Position numbers and translations under genes: made by a program | Shown: positions 17,761 to 26,805 of the stretch, piece by piece | How the letters are laid out: every line of letters begins with the position of its first letter | Position numbering within the stretch: the stretch's first letter is position 1 | Assembly (NCBI RefSeq): GCF_000720425.1 | Contig: NZ_JOAJ01000003.1 | Span: 682,001-746,000 of the forward strand | Reading direction: 5' to 3' | Length of the DNA stretch: 64,000 nt | Origin: Nocardia rhamnosiphila NBRC 108938 | Lineage (GTDB): Bacteria > Actinomycetota > Actinomycetes > Mycobacteriales > Mycobacteriaceae | The notes under the pieces: generated by a model | The model's input: only the letters and a program-made list of their open reading frames with translations | The model's database searches: none | What the model was told of the DNA's origin: nothing

Positions 17761-18867
17761 ATGAGGTCGGTTGGCGCGCGGCGCGTGACGGTGGGGCTGG
17801 TACTCGGAGCGTTGGTGCTCAGTGGATGCGCCCGATTCGACGATTCCGCATCCAGTCCGTTCACCCCCGAACCGACGCTGGAGGGCGCGGAACTCGAGCC
17901 GAAGAAACCCGAGCAGTCCGAGAGTTCCACCACCCGGCCCAGCGGTCCGTGTATCGACCCGGACCCGGCCGTGGTGGTGAGCTGCCTCGACACCACCGGC
18001 GGACTGGTCGAGATGGGCGGGTACGCGCTGGTGGCCGAACGCCGTACCGGCCGGATCCTGCAGGTGGCACCGGAACAGCAGCCGATCGAAGTGGCCCGGG
18101 TCGACGTCGACCCCGCGGGCGACGGCGGGTTGAGCGATATCGCGATCTCCCCCACCTATGCCGAAGACGGGTTGATCTACGCCTATGTCACCACGCCCAG
18201 CGACAACCGGGTGGTGCGCTTCGCCGAAGGCGGGCCGGCGAAACCGGTATTGACGGGAATCCCCAAGGGCGCCACCGGTAATCGCGGTGCGATCGAATGG
18301 TCGAAACCCGATCAGATGCTGGTGCTCACCGGCGACACCGGCGATCCCGCCGCGGCCGCCGATCCCGGGAGCCGGGCCGGAAAACTGCTGCGGGTGAACA
18401 ATCCGAGCTCCAGCGGGGAGGCCCCCACCGAGGTCGCGGTCGCCGGAATCGGCTCGGCCGGCGATATCTGCCTCGGCGGTGACCAGATCTGGATCACCGA
18501 CCGCACCCCCACCATGGACCGGCTCCAGCGGATCGGCCCCGACGGTGTGGTCACCACCGCTTGGACCTGGCCCGACCGGCCGGGTGTGGCCGGGTGCGCG
18601 GTGACGCCCGAGGGCGTCGCGATCTCGCTGACCGACGCGAAAGCGCTCGCCATGGCCGCGCCGGACCCCAAAACCTTCGCGGTCACGGCACCCCCGAGCG
18701 TTTTCGTCGCCAACAAATACGGCCGCCTGCTCGGCGCGTCCCCGGCGATGGACGGGACGATCTGGGTGTCGACGGCGAACAAATCCGACGGCGGCGAGCC
18801 GACACCGAACGACGACCGGGTCGTGCGTATCCCGCCGCCGTCCGCCGGTGGGGGCGGACCGGACTAG
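17761..18867 (+). CDS. lppZ: PQQ-dependent sugar dehydrogenase-like lipoprotein (LppZ)
   Basis: This 368-residue lipoprotein has signal and lipobox LVLSGC around residue 22, a Pro/Glu/Ser-rich linker, and a six-bladed propeller of the glucose/sorbosone dehydrogenase type (GGYALVAERRTGRILQV, GLSDIAISPTYAEDGLIYAY, LVLTGDTGDPAAAADPGSRAG, taken in parts). Catalytic competence and PQQ binding are not established for the family. Location after doxX matches Rv3006 lppZ. ATG 17761 has GGGAGA upstream. It is predicted to be anchored on the outer face of the cytoplasmic membrane. Confidence 0.85.
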   Translation: MRSVGARRVTVGLVLGALVLSGCARFDDSASSPFTPEPTLEGAELEPKKPEQSESSTTRPSGPCIDPDPAVVVSCLDTTGGLVEMGGYALVAERRTGRILQVAPEQQPIEVARVDVDPAGDGGLSDIAISPTYAEDGLIYAYVTTPSDNRVVRFAEGGPAKPVLTGIPKGATGNRGAIEWSKPDQMLVLTGDTGDPAAAADPGSRAGKLLRVNNPSSSGEAPTEVAVAGIGSAGDICLGGDQIWITDRTPTMDRLQRIGPDGVVTTAWTWPDRPGVAGCAVTPEGVAISLTDAKALAMAAPDPKTFAVTAPPSVFVANKYGRLLGASPAMDGTIWVSTANKSDGGEPTPNDDRVVRIPPPSAGGGGPD

Positions 18868-18888
18868 AAAGAGCGAACATCCATCGGG

Positions 18889-20055
18889 TCAAGAGTGGGC
18901 GAAGGGCCCCGGCTCGATGAATACCCGCTCGGCGAATCGTTCGCCGATGAGGAGATGTGTGGCGGCATCGGGATGCAGCCGATCGGGGAGCGGTCGCTCG
19001 GCGAAATCCGCTGTGCCGTAGAGGTCCGGTCCGTCGAGGTAATGCAGGTTCGGATCCTCGACGGCCCGCTGTTCCACGATGCGTGCGAGTTCGGTACGCA
19101 TCCGGGTCAGCGTCAGCCGGGTGGGATCGTCCGGGTCACCGTCGGCGCGGAAGACCACGCTGCCGTCGACGATTTCCGGGGCGCAGGGACCGGGGGTGTG
19201 CTCGTGGATGGGGCACAGGATCGCGGACACGACCAGCAGTGGCGTAGTGGGGTGACCGTCGCGGACGGTGTCGAGGAAACCGTGCACTGCGGAGGTGAAC
19301 GCGCGCGACCGCATCGCGTCGGCGTTGACCAGGTTGATGCCGATCTCCAGGCTGATCATATCGGCCGGGACGTCGCGGATGGTGCGGGCGGCGAACTGGT
19401 CGAGCAGGGCGTTGCCGCGGAGACCGAGGTTGAGCACGTCCACGCCGGCGGCGCGGGCGGCGGTGGCGACCCAGGTCGCGGTGGGTCGTTCGGCATTGGA
19501 GCCGTGGCTGATCGAGCTGCCGTAGTGCACCCAGGCGCGGTCGGGTGCCGGTGCGGGCTCGATCGGTGCGTCGGTGCGCAGCGCGATCAGTTCGAGGGAC
19601 TCGGTGTGCGGTAACCAGATCTCGACGGTCTTGGGCACCGCGGGCAGATCGGCGAAACGCACCGTGCCCGCCGGTCCGTGTGCGGTATCGATGGCTCCGC
19701 TGGTGGCGTCGATCCGGTGCACGATGCCGGTGGGAATGCTCGCCGCGCCGGACAGTCGGCCGTCCACCAGGATCTCGAACACCCCTCGCGGCAGCGCGAG
19801 CCCATTGGTGAATTCGACACGGGTGGGCAGTGCATCCAGTTCGACGACGGTGGCCCGGGTTCGGAACGCCACGCGCGCACCGGTGGGCTGGGCCTCGACC
19901 ATCGTCAGGAAAGAGTCCTCGAATCGGCGGCGCGCGGCCGTGGGAAACCGGTGCGGCCGGACGCCGTGCGTGGTCGGCTCGAGCTCGAGCGCGCCGCGCA
20001 CCAGGCGGTCGTCGACCTGGGTGATCATCAGCTCGCCACGATCGGGCACATTCAT
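18889..20055 (-). CDS. SGNH/GDSL-type hydrolase
   Basis: This 388-residue protein has a beta-rich N-terminal domain of about 175 residues and then a C-terminal SGNH esterase domain: block I YGSSISHGSN with the nucleophilic Ser, GLRGNALLDQF, ISLEIGINLVN as block III, and LHPD near the end supplying catalytic Asp/His. No signal peptide is visible, so it is probably cytosolic. Start ATG 20055 has GAGAGG upstream. It converges on lppZ with 21 bp between. Substrate unknown; related enzymes act on esters of sugars or lipids. Confidence 0.8.
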   Translation of the reverse strand: MNVPDRGELMITQVDDRLVRGALELEPTTHGVRPHRFPTAARRRFEDSFLTMVEAQPTGARVAFRTRATVVELDALPTRVEFTNGLALPRGVFEILVDGRLSGAASIPTGIVHRIDATSGAIDTAHGPAGTVRFADLPAVPKTVEIWLPHTESLELIALRTDAPIEPAPAPDRAWVHYGSSISHGSNAERPTATWVATAARAAGVDVLNLGLRGNALLDQFAARTIRDVPADMISLEIGINLVNADAMRSRAFTSAVHGFLDTVRDGHPTTPLLVVSAILCPIHEHTPGPCAPEIVDGSVVFRADGDPDDPTRLTLTRMRTELARIVEQRAVEDPNLHYLDGPDLYGTADFAERPLPDRLHPDAATHLLIGERFAERVFIEPGPFAHS

Positions 20056-20250
20056 GCGGGTGAGCCTCTCATCGGCGGCCGGGCGCCGTCCACTGCATGC
20101 GACTGTGTCAGGGCACGTCGCGCACGGTGCCGGGAACGCCGCACAGCCGGGGGGACCCGAATGAGCTGGGCGGCGTCGCGCACTTCACCGTCGAGCTCGG
20201 TCGGCGCCGGCAATGCCGATACCGCGCCGCACGACACCGGACCGGCCCGC

Positions 20251-20889
20251 TCAAAGAGTTCTGGCCGCGACCGGCTGCCGGAGGATCGTGCGGAGTTTCT
20301 CGGGCGCCACCTTGCGGGCGTCACCGAGATAGATCTCGTGGTGCCGGCCGACCATCCGGAACCCGTTGTCCGGCACGAATTCGTCATGCATCCGTGCCAG
20401 CACCTCGGTCTCGCCGTCGTAGGAGCCGATGTGCAGCGTCTGCACACAGCGCCCCTCGGACAGGCCGTCCAGGCGTACATCGAGCAGACGCGCCGGTCGA
20501 TTCTTCGCCGCGACCCCTTCGACGGCGGCCGCGAACAGGCCGGGTTCTATCCAGTCGGGGACCATGATCATCAACGTCCAGTCCCAGCGGGACTTGTCAC
20601 GCGCGGCGGTGAAGGCATCCATATCGTCGGCCCACCACAAACCCTCCAGCGGCATGACGACATAGTCCCGTCCGAGCTCACGTTTGCTGGCGAACTTGAG
20701 TGCGTAGGCCAGGGGGTAGAGCGCCTCGGTCGCGTGCGCGAAGGCGGGGTCGGTATTGGGATCACCGTGACCGTCGATCATGAGGTACCGCAGATCGGGC
20801 ACGTCCACCACCTCGAATCGACCCTGCCGGGCGCGATAGGCCGCGATCTCTTTTTTGAAGTCGACCTTGTCAGCCGTCTTGTTCACCAT
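20251..20889 (-). CDS. GyrI-like small-molecule-binding domain protein
   Basis: This 212-residue protein is a full-length GyrI-like (SOUL-type beta-alpha-beta) domain: YRARQGRFEVVDVPDLRYLMIDG in parts at residues 18-40, LEGLWWADD near 80, LHIGSYDGETEVLARMHDEF near 155, and HHEIYLGDARKVAPEKLRTILR at the end. Such proteins bind or hydrolyse small lipophilic molecules. It overlaps the upstream PadR regulator by 20 bp, so the pair is one operon and this domain may provide ligand handling for it. Confidence 0.8.
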   Translation of the reverse strand: MVNKTADKVDFKKEIAAYRARQGRFEVVDVPDLRYLMIDGHGDPNTDPAFAHATEALYPLAYALKFASKRELGRDYVVMPLEGLWWADDMDAFTAARDKSRWDWTLMIMVPDWIEPGLFAAAVEGVAAKNRPARLLDVRLDGLSEGRCVQTLHIGSYDGETEVLARMHDEFVPDNGFRMVGRHHEIYLGDARKVAPEKLRTILRQPVAARTL

Positions 20890-21406
20890 CGGATACCTGG
20901 ACTCGCCGCGCGAGCCACGACCTCTCTGCCTCCAGGAGGCTCAGCGAATAGGAGAAAACCTCGCGCGCGGGGAGCGCGAGGGGGGATTGCGCGGACGCCG
21001 CCGCCTCGATCGCGGCGATACGTGCCCGTACCTGCCCGAGGCGTTCGGCCAGCGCCCGGGTGTATTCCGGCTCGGTGAGCAGCGGCAGATTCGAGACACC
21101 CACGAGAAAGGGGTTCGATACCGGATGCGGTTCCGCGACGAGCGCGAGCACCGCGCGGGTGGCCACCTCCCGCCCCGCCGCGGTGGCGTGGAAGACACGC
21201 CGGCCCTTCGCGGCGGCCGGAACCTCGGGCGCGTGCAGGAACCCGCGTTTCTCCAGTTTGGTGAGCAGATAGTAGATCGAGGAGAACCCGATCTCGGTCC
21301 ACTGCCGTATCCCCCGGCGCTCGATGACCTGCTCGAGGTCGTAGCCGTGCTGTGGGGACTCGATGATCAGACCGAGGATGACGAGTTCGGACGGTGTGAG
21401 CTCCAC
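20870..21406 (-). CDS. PadR-family transcriptional regulator
   Basis: This 178-residue protein has the PadR winged helix at residues 1-90 (SELVILGLIIESPQHGYDLE, SIYYLLTKLEKRGFL) and a helical C-terminal dimerisation arm (EYTRALAERLGQVRARIAAIEAA, in part). The GTG start at 21406 lies 6 nt after TAGAAT, which would make the mRNA leaderless. That -10 box is one arm of an inverted repeat, consistent with self-repression. Overlaps the GyrI-like gene downstream. Confidence 0.86.
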   Translation of the reverse strand: MELTPSELVILGLIIESPQHGYDLEQVIERRGIRQWTEIGFSSIYYLLTKLEKRGFLHAPEVPAAAKGRRVFHATAAGREVATRAVLALVAEPHPVSNPFLVGVSNLPLLTEPEYTRALAERLGQVRARIAAIEAAASAQSPLALPAREVFSYSLSLLEAERSWLARRVQVSDGEQDG

Positions 21407-21412
21407 CTGCCC

Positions 21413-21428
21413 ATTCTAGCACTAGAAT
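21413..21428. promoter_or_regulatory. candidate PadR operator overlapping -10 box
   Basis: ATTCTAG, CA, CTAGAAT is a perfect 7-bp inverted repeat immediately before the padR start. The minus-strand -10 hexamer TAGAAT lies within its right-hand arm as transcribed. Binding would block RNA polymerase. Confidence 0.55.
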
Positions 21429-21435
21429 ACTTGGC

Positions 21436-21523
21436 GGAGCGTCCCCGGAGCGTCCCCGGAGCGTCCCCGGAGCGTCCCCGGAGCGTCCCCGGAGCGTCCC
21501 CGGAGCGTCCCCGGAGCGTCCCC
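21436..21523. repeat. 11-bp tandem repeat, eight perfect copies
   Basis: GGAGCGTCCCC is repeated eight times without a mismatch, plus a partial ninth unit (GGAGC), from 30 to 117 bp upstream of the PadR start and 70 bp beyond the gatB stop. A unit of 11 bp is one helical turn, so every copy faces the same side. This is a VNTR-type minisatellite likely to vary in copy number between strains. Confidence 0.95.
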
Positions 21524-21537
21524 GGAGCCACAACACG

Positions 21538-21576
21538 GAACCGGCCCGCCCCGCACGAGGCGGGACGAGCCGGTTC
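21538..21576 (-). terminator. gatB terminator hairpin
   Basis: GAACCGGC and GCCGGTTC close an inverted repeat with a further pairing CCCGC-family stem inside, 16 bp beyond the gatB stop. No T-tract. Likely end of the gatB transcript. Confidence 0.5.
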
Positions 21577-21592
21577 AGGAATTTCCGGGAAG

Positions 21593-23101
21593 CTATCCGC
21601 CGCAGGCGGCGAGGACCAGTTCGCGGACCCGGGCCGCATCGGCCTGCCCCCGCGTGGCCTTCATGACATCGCCGACGATCTTGCCCGCGGCCTGCACCTT
21701 GCCGGAGCGGATCTTGTCGGCGATATCGGGGTTGGCGGCCAGCGCCTTGTCGACCTCGGCCTGCAGCGCGCTGTCGTCGCTGACCATGCCCAGGCCCTTG
21801 CTCTCCACGATATGGGCCGGATCGCCTGCACCGTCGAGCACCAGGTCGACCACCTGTTTGGCGACCTTGTTGTTCACCGTCTTGGCCTCCACCAGACCGA
21901 TCACCTCGGCCACCTGCGCGGGCGTGATCGGCAGGTCCTCGAGAGCGACATCGCGCTCGTTGGCCTTCTCGGTAAGGTAGGCGACCCACCAGGAACGCGC
22001 CTCCTTGGCGGGCGCGCCGGCATCGACCGTGGCAATGATCAGGTCCAGCGCACCGGCGTTCACCAGATCGCGCATCACCTCGTCGGAGACACCCCAATCC
22101 GACTGGATGCGCGCGCGGCGCAGCCACGGATATTCGGGAATGGTGCCGCGCAGCCCGTCCACCCAGGCCGTATCGGGCGCGACCGGCTCCAGATCGGGTT
22201 CGGGGAAATAGCGGTAGTCCTCGGCGGTCTCCTTGCGGCGGCCCGGGGAGGTGGAACCGTCGGCCTCGTGGAAGTGCCGGGTCTCCTGGATCACCTCACC
22301 GCCGGTCGCCAGCACCGCACCCTGGCGGCGCATCTCGAACCGGACCGCGACCTCGACGCTCTTGAGCGAGTTCACGTTCTTGGTCTCGGTGCGGGTGCCG
22401 AAGACCTCGGCGCCGACCGGCATGAGCGAGACATTGGCGTCGCAGCGCAGCGAACCGTGTTCCATCCGGACATCGGAGACGTCCAGGGATTTCAGCAGAT
22501 CGCGCAGGGCGGTGACATACGCGCGCGCGACCTCTGGCGCGCGATCGCCGGCGCCGGTGACGGGTTTGGTGACGATCTCGATCAGGGGCACCCCGGCCCG
22601 GTTGTAGTCGAGCAGGGAATGACTCGCCCCATGGATACGCCCGGTCGCACCGCCGACGTGCACCGATTTACCGGTGTCCTCCTCCATGTGCGCGCGCTCG
22701 ATCTCCACCCGGAAGGTGGTGCCGTCGTCGAGCGGGACTTCGAGATAGCCGTCGGTGGCGATGGGTTCGTCGTACTGGCTGATCTGGTAGTTCTTCGGCT
22801 GGTCGGGGTAGAAGTAGTTCTTGCGCGCGAACCGGCCCCACGGGGTGATCGAACAGTTGAGCGCCAGACCGATCCGCACCGCCGACTCCACGGCCGCCTG
22901 GTTGACCACCGGCAGCGAACCGGGCAGGCCCAGGCACACCGGGCAGACCTGGGTGTTGGGGTCGGCGCCGAAGGTGGTCGGGCAACCGCAGAACATCTTG
23001 GTGGCGGTATTCAACTCGACATGGACCTCCATGCCGAGCACCGGCTCGTACCGGGTGACGACCTCGGCGTAGTCCATGAGTTCGACGGTGGGTGCGCTCA
23101 T
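21593..23101 (-). CDS. gatB: aspartyl/glutamyl-tRNA(Asn/Gln) amidotransferase subunit B
   Basis: GatB recognises Glu-tRNA(Gln) or Asp-tRNA(Asn) and phosphorylates the misacylated residue so that ammonia from GatA can amidate it. The 502-residue protein has the kinase domain signature [15 protein letters not shown] at the start, zinc-type cysteines in [11 protein letters not shown] and [28 protein letters not shown], and a C-terminal YqeY-like tail domain ending [17 protein letters not shown] 23101 chosen for family start. It is unlinked to gatCA here (18 kb away), as in M. tuberculosis but with a much larger gap. Confidence 0.97.
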   Translation of the reverse strand: MSAPTVELMDYAEVVTRYEPVLGMEVHVELNTATKMFCGCPTTFGADPNTQVCPVCLGLPGSLPVVNQAAVESAVRIGLALNCSITPWGRFARKNYFYPDQPKNYQISQYDEPIATDGYLEVPLDDGTTFRVEIERAHMEEDTGKSVHVGGATGRIHGASHSLLDYNRAGVPLIEIVTKPVTGAGDRAPEVARAYVTALRDLLKSLDVSDVRMEHGSLRCDANVSLMPVGAEVFGTRTETKNVNSLKSVEVAVRFEMRRQGAVLATGGEVIQETRHFHEADGSTSPGRRKETAEDYRYFPEPDLEPVAPDTAWVDGLRGTIPEYPWLRRARIQSDWGVSDEVMRDLVNAGALDLIIATVDAGAPAKEARSWWVAYLTEKANERDVALEDLPITPAQVAEVIGLVEAKTVNNKVAKQVVDLVLDGAGDPAHIVESKGLGMVSDDSALQAEVDKALAANPDIADKIRSGKVQAAGKIVGDVMKATRGQADAARVRELVLAACGG

Positions 23102-23144
23102 GGCCCACAGTCTATGCAAGCAGGTGCGGCCCTTCGGTGGGCGG

Positions 23145-24530
23145 TCAGTCCCCCCGGACCCGGACGCCGAGCCAGCCGGTGACCGTATCGAGCGCCGCCG
23201 GATCGATGGTCGTCTCGATGGACTCGTACTCGGTGGGCAGGCCGGTCCCGGCGGGCTGCATCAGATGGTTGAGACCGTCCAGCACCGTGACGGTGGCATC
23301 CGGGCCGGCACCCAGCAGATCACGCATGGGCTGCGCGTTCTGCGCCGGCGGAACCTGCACATCCTTGGACCCGAAGAACGCCAGCACCGGCATCCGCAGC
23401 GCGGACAGCGCGGGAGCCGGATCGTGGGAGACCAGCGCGGCCATATACGGGGTGTTCTCCCCGGTGAGGGCCTCGGAGATCGCGCGCAGATCCTTGGGCA
23501 GCGTGCGGTTATAGGTTTCCGACAGCCGCGCCGCCCTGGTGAGTAGACCGGCCCGCAGCGCCGCCGTCCAGTCCCGCAGGAAGGCGAGATGGGTGTCCAG
23601 TTGCTCGGGGGTGGCGCCGGCCTCGGTGAAGGTCCGGCGGCCCTGGGCCAGGACGATATCGGTGCCCGGGACGGCGGGTGCGGCCATCAGGATCGTGAAC
23701 GCGATGGCGTTTTCGGGCCGTGCGGCGACGAGCGGCGCCAGATAACCGCCCTCGGAGTGCCCGAGCAGCCCGATACGACCGGAGTCGATCTCCGGGCGCT
23801 CGTGCAGGAAACGCAGGCCGGCCTCGACATCACCGGTCAGGTCGGCGTAATTGGCCTGGTTCAGGTTGCCGCCGGTACCGCCGACCCCGCGATCGTCGGT
23901 GCGCAGCACCGCGTACCCCGCGCGGGTGAGGGTATCGGCGAGCAGGAGGAAGGGTTGATGTCCGGCGATCTCCTCATTGCGGTCCTGGGGTCCGCTGCCG
24001 CCGATGAGGACGACCGCCGGCAGCGGGCCGGGGGCCGCCGCGGGACGGGTCAGGGTGCCCGCGACGGTGATACCGCCGCTCGGATACGAAACATCCTCGG
24101 AGAGGTAGGGATACGGCGGCGCGGGTTGCTGGGGACGGGCCGGGGGCCCGACCGGCCGGCGGTTCAGCCGCAGCCCGAAACTGTGCCCGGCCTGGCGGAA
24201 GTCACCCACGATCGCATCGGCCGATTCGTCGAGCCGGCCCGCGAACCGCGCGTCGCCCGGCACATCAGGTACCCCGAATTCCACCCGCTCGGGTTCGGCC
24301 ACGACCCCGGCCAGAGCACGGCCCGCGACCTTTTCGGCGGGGATATCGATCCGTCCGCTGTGCCGGCCGGTGAACTCGACCGCGACCACGACCGGCGCCC
24401 CGGGCACCTCGATGGCGCCGTGCCATTGCCCGCGCACCCGGTCGTCGACGGCGCCGCCCGGGCAACCGGCGAACACCGGGACGAGCATCGAGAGAACCGC
24501 AACCAGCAACACTCCCCTGCCATGGCGCAT
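23145..24530 (-). CDS. alpha/beta hydrolase lipoprotein
   Basis: This 461-residue lipoprotein has signal and lipobox VFAGC near residue 22, an N-terminal beta domain of about 130 residues, then an alpha/beta hydrolase core: [13 protein letters not shown] as oxyanion region, nucleophile elbow GHSEGGYLA near 255, the acid in [11 protein letters not shown] near 390, and a His in DGLNHLMQP. Similar secreted peptidase-like or esterase proteins are common in actinobacteria. ATG 24530 has no clear ribosome site. It lies 43 bp upstream of gatB on the same strand. Confidence 0.82.
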   Translation of the reverse strand: MRHGRGVLLVAVLSMLVPVFAGCPGGAVDDRVRGQWHGAIEVPGAPVVVAVEFTGRHSGRIDIPAEKVAGRALAGVVAEPERVEFGVPDVPGDARFAGRLDESADAIVGDFRQAGHSFGLRLNRRPVGPPARPQQPAPPYPYLSEDVSYPSGGITVAGTLTRPAAAPGPLPAVVLIGGSGPQDRNEEIAGHQPFLLLADTLTRAGYAVLRTDDRGVGGTGGNLNQANYADLTGDVEAGLRFLHERPEIDSGRIGLLGHSEGGYLAPLVAARPENAIAFTILMAAPAVPGTDIVLAQGRRTFTEAGATPEQLDTHLAFLRDWTAALRAGLLTRAARLSETYNRTLPKDLRAISEALTGENTPYMAALVSHDPAPALSALRMPVLAFFGSKDVQVPPAQNAQPMRDLLGAGPDATVTVLDGLNHLMQPAGTGLPTEYESIETTIDPAALDTVTGWLGVRVRGD

Positions 24531-24633
24531 GGTGCGACTGTATCCCCGCGCCACGGCCGGACCGGGGCGAAGCACCGAGGTCGCACCGAGGTTTTCGGCC
24601 GGACCGCGGATTCCGGCCCCGCCGAGACGGCGC

Positions 24634-25668
24634 TCAGCCGAAGAAGGCCCGGGCTTCGTCGTAGCGGTCGGCCGGAACACGTTTGAGCTGTTTGGTCGCC
24701 TCGTGCAACGGCACCAGCCCGATCTCGGTACCCCGCAGGGCCACCATCTGACCGAAATGCCCGGCGTGCACGGCCTCGGCCGCGTGCAGGCCGAACCGGG
24801 TCGCCAGCACCCGGTCGTACGGGGACGGGCTGCCGCCGCGCTGCACGTGCCCGAGCACCGTGGTGCGGACCTCTTTGCCGATACGGCGTTCGATCTCCAC
24901 CCCCAGCTGCTGCGCGACCCCGGTGAATCGTTCGTGCCCGAATTCGTCGATCCCACCCTCCCGCAGGGAGAACCCGGTATCGGGGGCGGGATGCGCGCCC
25001 TCGGCGACCACGCAGATGAAATGTTTGTCCCCGCGCTGGAAGCGGCTCTTGATGAGTGCGCACACCTCGGTCACGTCGAAGGGCTGTTCGGGGACCAGGG
25101 TCAGGTGGGCGCCCGCCGCCATACCGGCGTGCACGGCGATCCAGCCCGCATGCCGGCCCATGACCTCCACCAGCATCACCCGCTGATGGGATTCCGCGGT
25201 GGTGTGCAACCGGTCGATGGCCTCGGTGGCGATGGACAGGGCGGTGTCGTGGCCGAAGGTGACATCGGTGCAGTCGATATCGTTGTCGATGGTCTTCGGG
25301 ACGCCGACGACCGGAACGCCTTCCTCGGACAGCCAGCTGGCGGCGGTCAGCGTGCCCTCCCCGCCGATCGGGATGAGCGCTTCGATGCCGTTGTCGTCGA
25401 GGGTCCGGCGGATCTGCCCCAGGCCCGCGCGCAGGATATCGGGGTTGGTACGCGCCGTACCGAGCATGGTGCCACCCTTGGCGAGCAGGCGGTCGGTGCG
25501 ATCGTCGTTCTGAATTCGGATCTTGCGGTCCTCGAGTAATCCGCGCCAGCCGTCCTCGAAGCCCACGATCGCGTCACCGTAGCGGCCGTTCGCGGTGCGA
25601 ACGACAGCGCGGATCACCGCGTTCAGTCCCGGGCAGTCCCCACCTCCGGTCAGGATTCCGATGCGCAT
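24634..25668 (-). CDS. pfkA: 6-phosphofructokinase
   Basis: PfkA phosphorylates fructose 6-phosphate to the 1,6-bisphosphate in glycolysis. The 344-residue protein has the P-loop-like start [27 protein letters not shown] with Gly rather than Asp at the cofactor-selecting position (favouring ATP over PPi), [12 protein letters not shown] with catalytic Asp, and [15 protein letters not shown] 25668 matches the family start. Neighbourhood with gatB matches Rv3010c. Confidence 0.95.
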   Translation of the reverse strand: MRIGILTGGGDCPGLNAVIRAVVRTANGRYGDAIVGFEDGWRGLLEDRKIRIQNDDRTDRLLAKGGTMLGTARTNPDILRAGLGQIRRTLDDNGIEALIPIGGEGTLTAASWLSEEGVPVVGVPKTIDNDIDCTDVTFGHDTALSIATEAIDRLHTTAESHQRVMLVEVMGRHAGWIAVHAGMAAGAHLTLVPEQPFDVTEVCALIKSRFQRGDKHFICVVAEGAHPAPDTGFSLREGGIDEFGHERFTGVAQQLGVEIERRIGKEVRTTVLGHVQRGGSPSPYDRVLATRFGLHAAEAVHAGHFGQMVALRGTEIGLVPLHEATKQLKRVPADRYDEARAFFG

Positions 25669-25756
25669 GGCGCCCATCTTGCCCGCTGCGCGACACCTTT
25701 GCCGCGTCGGGCCCGTGAATGTCCGGTAACACCCGCGCACCGCGCGGGCCCGCCGG

Positions 25757-26671
25757 TCACCGGGCCGGGCAGGACCCGCCGGTGAACTCGCCCAGATGCT
25801 GTGAGATCAAGCCCGCCATCTCGTCGAGGAGATTCATCCCATCGGAGAAGGTGCCCGAATCCGGTTGCGCGGCAAGCGCTATCGCCACCGAACCGCCGCT
25901 GGCCGGTACCAGGCCGAACTGACGCACCAGGTAGGCGCCCTCGGTGTCCGGACCCCAGCCGCCCTTGAACTCGGCCGCATCGAACACCGATCCGAGACCC
26001 CACTGCTGGTTCGCGCTGACCGAACCCATCAACTGCACGACCTTGTCCGACCCCGGAAGGCAGGGCAGTTTCGAGGCGAACCGCACCTGATCGGCGAGCG
26101 ACCATTCGGACTGGCCGAACGACGAGTACTCCGCGCGCTTCGGCTTCTCGGCCACGACGGTGACACTGTCCCCGCCCTCACGCAGCACGGCCTGCACCGA
26201 TTGGGCGGCCTCGCGCGGGGTGCCCAGCGCGGACCACAGACTGTCCGCGGCGGTGTTGTCCGACGCGGTGATGGCGGCCGAGACAGCGTAGGACTGACCG
26301 CCGGGATTCTTCCGTTCCGCGGCCACCACCAGCGGGACCTTCATCGTCGACCATGCGGGACCGGTGGTCCACTTCCCCAGTCCGACGAACTGCGCCCCGC
26401 CCACCGGCATGATCGCCAGACCCAGCTTTCCTTTCGCCGACTGCTCGAGCACCGTGAAATCGGCGGCCAGCGTGCCCGGAATGGTGATCGAGACCTTGCC
26501 GCCCGGCGCTTCGGCCGCCGCCTGGGTGATCGAGGTGGTCAGTGGGCGTTTCTCGGGCTCCGATCCGCAGGACGACGCGAAGGCCGCGACGAGCAGGCAG
26601 ACGGTGACCGCGAGCAGGCGGCGAACCGGTGGGAGTTCCCGTTTCTTATCGGCCGACACTTCTCTCCGCAT
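25757..26671 (-). CDS. beta-lactamase-fold serine hydrolase lipoprotein
   Basis: This 304-residue lipoprotein has signal and lipobox ASSC near residue 34. The body carries the three class A penicillin-recognising marks: SxxK as STMK in [16 protein letters not shown] in [13 protein letters not shown], and KGG in [12 protein letters not shown]. The Glu166-type general base region is not obvious, so it may be a penicillin-interacting or esterase-like relative rather than a resistance enzyme. ATG 26671 was chosen because a basic n-region precedes the hydrophobic core. Located downstream of the Ser/Thr kinase gene on the same strand. Confidence 0.75.
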   Translation of the reverse strand: MRREVSADKKRELPPVRRLLAVTVCLLVAAFASSCGSEPEKRPLTTSITQAAAEAPGGKVSITIPGTLAADFTVLEQSAKGKLGLAIMPVGGAQFVGLGKWTTGPAWSTMKVPLVVAAERKNPGGQSYAVSAAITASDNTAADSLWSALGTPREAAQSVQAVLREGGDSVTVVAEKPKRAEYSSFGQSEWSLADQVRFASKLPCLPGSDKVVQLMGSVSANQQWGLGSVFDAAEFKGGWGPDTEGAYLVRQFGLVPASGGSVAIALAAQPDSGTFSDGMNLLDEMAGLISQHLGEFTGGSCPAR

Positions 26672-26805
26672 GGCTCTTGCGATCTCCCACAGTCCCGATG
26701 ATTCGTACCCGGTCGGAAAACCGTACTCCATCGGCGGCCCCGGCCCGGATCGGATGAGCCCGCCGAACCGGCGATCGAGTGCCCGGTTCCGTATCGACCG
26801 GCAGG

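Noticed and set aside
21436..21523. Possible CRISPR array
   Set aside because: The 11-bp units are contiguous with no spacers and no cas genes are nearby; it is a minisatellite.
20855..23182. A 775-codon plus-strand frame over gatB and padR
   Set aside because: Antisense shadow of two well-identified genes; it also runs through the 11-bp repeats.
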